Positions 29,211-30,344 of a DNA stretch of 30,344 bases are shown piece by piece. The notes beneath the pieces are model-generated. The model did not search any database and was not told where the DNA came from. It saw only the letters and a list, made by a program, of their open reading frames with translations. Origin of the DNA: a virus; IMG/VR virus record IMGVR_UViG_3300030090_006831, positions 1 to 30,344 of that record. The stretch is one strand, 5' to 3'. Both the position numbers and the translations under genes were made by a program. Within the stretch, counting starts at the first letter, position 1. Each line of letters starts with the position of its first letter.

Positions 29211-30344
29211 CTAACGTCGTAAAGACACCAAAATACGGTCTATCTCTTTCACCATCTTTCCCCAATCCATAAGCTTAGCAGAATCCTTAACACTATTTAA
29301 AACATTCAAATCAACTGGATCTTGCTGCAATGCCTTCAAAACGTCATACCAAAGACGTCTATATGGTCTCACTCTATTAGTTTTACTTCGTGAATTATCC
29401 ATTCTTCCTAACTCATCAGGAAGAATTTTATTAAAAGCTTCATTTGAAACCTTCGTATCTACCCGAAGTTCCACCCTTCGAGATTTGCCTCCTACCTGTT
29501 TAGCCGAAGTAGCTCTACGAGGTAGCGAATAAATACCGTATTCTATCTGCTTATTGCGGACAGTATCATTGTCTGAAAGGCCATCTCCAACATCATCTTT
29601 ATCTACCCTAGGTCCAGGAGGAGGAGATACATCATCACCTTCATCATCACCTTCATTATCCGTCTCCCTTCGTGCCCGATCTAGAGGGTCCTCACTTCGA
29701 TCACCTCCTAGATTATCTAGCTCAGTTTTAAGTTCATTATAATCTTTCATCAGGGCAGTAGCTTCATCCCTGTTGCCAATATCCAAATGAGACTGTACTT
29801 CCCTTAGAGTTAAATTCATTCTCGTCAGCAAACGACGTTGCTCAGCATGAGGCTTAGACATCACTATCGGCATCCCGCCTTTCTCAACATCTAGGATATA
29901 AACAGTGTCTTCATCCTGAGTGATGTAGAACTGGCCTGTCTTTTGATCATAAGCGACCTGTTCCGCTTTAATGTCTAAGCCTCTGTTCCGTAAATCCTGC
30001 TCAATTCTACGCCAGCTCGCGTCATTTCTCAGCTGGCTCATATTATAATAATTATCGTTGCTAACACGCCGAGACTCAGTGTTGGCACGCTGCTGATCGA
30101 TCCTCAGACTATCTCGGTCTATTTGTTTCTCCCATTCTGCGATCTTAAGGTTAGTATAGCTAGCCAACTTCGCTTGTTCCATGGCTGCCTCTGTTTGAGT
30201 CTTTACATTCTCCCGACTGGTAGTCTGCGGGTGGTAAGGCGCAGCCTCCCAAGAGGTGGGATCCAGAGCCTCTGGCTTGCCTCCTATAATATCCCGCAAT
30301 TTCCCCATAATCCCGCCGCCAGCCGAAGGTCGTGGCCTTAAGCC
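29211..30344 (-). CDS. Coiled-coil virion-type protein, open at the window edge
   Basis: An ATG at 30308 gives 365 residues, but the frame stays open for 12 more codons to the window end (GLRPRPSAGGGI before MGKLRDIIGGKP). The product has a long coiled coil (about 30-110: EQAKLASYTNLKIAEWEKQI..., RIDQQRANTESRR), a strand segment QFYITQDEDTVYILDVEKGG, a second helical hairpin, an acidic low-complexity linker (about 200-240) and a basic end. It precedes the 1410-residue protein and probably is a second internal virion protein. If the window ends join, the start would be TTG at base 3 on the minus strand with AGGAG before it. Confidence 0.7.
   Translation of the reverse strand, partial: GLRPRPSAGGGIMGKLRDIIGGKPEALDPTSWEAAPYHPQTTSRENVKTQTEAAMEQAKLASYTNLKIAEWEKQIDRDSLRIDQQRANTESRRVSNDNYYNMSQLRNDASWRRIEQDLRNRGLDIKAEQVAYDQKTGQFYITQDEDTVYILDVEKGGMPIVMSKPHAEQRRLLTRMNLTLREVQSHLDIGNRDEATALMKDYNELKTELDNLGGDRSEDPLDRARRETDNEGDDEGDDVSPPPGPRVDKDDVGDGLSDNDTVRNKQIEYGIYSLPRRATSAKQVGGKSRRVELRVDTKVSNEAFNKILPDELGRMDNSRSKTNRVRPYRRLWYDVLKALQQDPVDLNVLNSVKDSAKLMDWGKMVKEIDRILVSLRR

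Noticed and set aside
1-30344. Prophage or lysogeny module
   Set aside because: No integrase, excisionase partner, classic repressor or attachment-site pair was found; the small HTH and RHH proteins alone do not prove lysogeny.

Overview
This window looks like the genome, or most of it, of a tailed bacteriophage of podovirus type. The evidence is a complete virion block: terminase with Walker A/B and RNase-H-like nuclease motifs, a portal, an acidic scaffold, an HK97-like major capsid protein, short neck genes, a tail fibre ending in an S74 chaperone domain, and two very large virion-type proteins. No tape-measure, sheath or tube genes are seen. There is no integrase, DNA polymerase, RNA polymerase, tRNA or CRISPR array. 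The host cannot be named from the sequence; the phage is probably uncultured and environmental.

Layout. (1) Positions 29-15535, minus strand: one tightly packed late operon, read right to left. It holds small early-type ORFs, a Holliday-junction-resolvase-like nuclease, an HTH protein, terminase (ATPase and nuclease parts separated by one in-frame TGA), a small membrane protein, portal, scaffold, capsid, neck proteins, tail fibre, a small MscS-like membrane protein and two very basic small proteins. Genes are mostly coupled by TGATG, ATGA or TAATG overlaps. (2) 15547-15599: a divergent promoter pair with overlapping -10 boxes. (3) 15583-16977, plus strand: a PD-(D/E)XK nuclease-like protein, an M15 peptidase endolysin and a small ORF; the first two have promoters that place the ATG at or just after the start of transcription. 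(4) 16978-17241: a structured gap. (5) 17242-17976, minus strand: a small-terminase-like HTH protein. (6) 17977-18565: a GC-rich gap with many hairpins. (7) 18566-24853, plus strand: the replication and recombination region, with an unknown protein, a strong terminator, a promoter, a zinc-binding-like small protein, SSB, several small unknowns, a DUF932-like protein, a 0.5-kb non-coding stretch that folds as two tandem structured RNAs, an RHH regulator, a Rad52-type annealing protein and an HTH protein. (8) 24859-24972: two large inverted repeats between convergent operons. (9) 24967-30344, minus strand: a 1410-residue virion protein with an HExxH motif and a coiled-coil protein that is open to the right edge of the window.

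If the two ends are joined, the right-edge ORF gains a TTG start preceded by exactly the same initiation sequence (AGGAGATAGTTG) used by the basic gene at 259. All virion genes would then form one continuous minus-strand operon ending at the inverted repeats near 24.9 kb. I therefore infer a circular or circularly permuted map of about 30.3 kb; this is inference, since no terminal repeat is visible.

The most interesting parts are the tandem structured RNAs at 22163-22652, the terminase interrupted by a single in-frame stop, the mutually exclusive divergent promoters with predicted leaderless messages, the MscS-like mini-protein, and the structured, possibly mobile-element-derived RNA at about 16985-17130.
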